From Varanus komodoensis (Eukaryota; Chordata; Lepidosauria; Squamata; Varanidae): DNA of 64,000 nucleotides. Each line of letters begins with the position of its first letter. The first letter of the stretch is position 1. Of this stretch, positions 63,995 through 64,000 are shown one piece after another. Both the position numbers and the translations under genes were made by a program. The notes under the pieces are model-generated. The model saw nothing but the letters and a program-made list of their open reading frames with translations, had not been told where the DNA came from and searched no databases. The stretch spans positions 9,444,951-9,508,950 of the forward strand of contig NW_025335854.1 in the NCBI RefSeq assembly GCF_004798865.1. The letters are read 5' to 3'.

Positions 63995-64000
63995 CCTGCA

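Larger units (their letters stand above)
61742..64000. other. ANKRD45 intron with a SINE and a possible nested gene
   Basis: After the 61741 donor I find no further ANKRD45 exon. The stretch holds a tRNA SINE (62290-62545), unremarkable DNA, and a minus-strand open frame at the right edge (63806-63994). Confidence 0.5.

Overview
This window is vertebrate nuclear DNA, almost certainly from a squamate reptile (lizard or snake). It carries spliced genes with GT-AG introns, CpG-island promoters, and a squamate mix of retroelements: a BovB LINE 3' end, a Sauria SINE with its (ACCTTT)n tail, CR1 and L2 LINE fragments, MIR-like tRNA SINEs and hAT-like foldback elements. The gene order matches the human 1q25.1 block ZBTB37-GAS5-DARS2-CENPL-KLHL20-ANKRD45, read in the opposite orientation.

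Layout. Bases 1-830 are a CpG island with the promoter of the snoRNA host gene GAS5 (+, about 479-8515), whose introns hold eleven box C/D snoRNAs. DARS2 (mitochondrial aspartyl-tRNA synthetase) runs on the minus strand from 25821 to 9574 in 17 coding exons, which add up to exactly 1950 nt (649 aa). It shares a 220 bp divergent CpG promoter with CENPL (+, 26042-32921, 5 coding exons, 351 aa). KLHL20 (minus, 56072-37475) has 11 coding exons summing to 1830 nt (609 aa). A second divergent CpG promoter near 58.6-59.1 kb separates KLHL20 from ANKRD45 (+), of which only the first two ankyrin-coding exons (61103-61741) are in the window. A minus-strand terminal-exon-like ORF at 63806-63994 may belong to a gene nested in ANKRD45.

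How the genes relate. They are independent housekeeping genes in conserved synteny: rRNA 2'-O-methylation guides (GAS5), mitochondrial translation (DARS2), inner kinetochore (CENPL), a Cullin-3 ubiquitin ligase adaptor (KLHL20) and an ankyrin protein (ANKRD45). No operon-like or defence system is visible. The most notable signals are the rearranged and partly duplicated GAS5 snoRNA set, including one C/D snoRNA I cannot assign, a near-perfect RFX X-box in the ANKRD45 promoter, the weak tandem acceptor of DARS2 exon 3, and a long foldback Tc1/mariner-like element with intact TA duplications.

All exon models were built by eye from splice sites, reading frame and remembered orthologues. No alignment was run. 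Noncoding GAS5 exons and the 5' untranslated exons are less certain than the coding exons.
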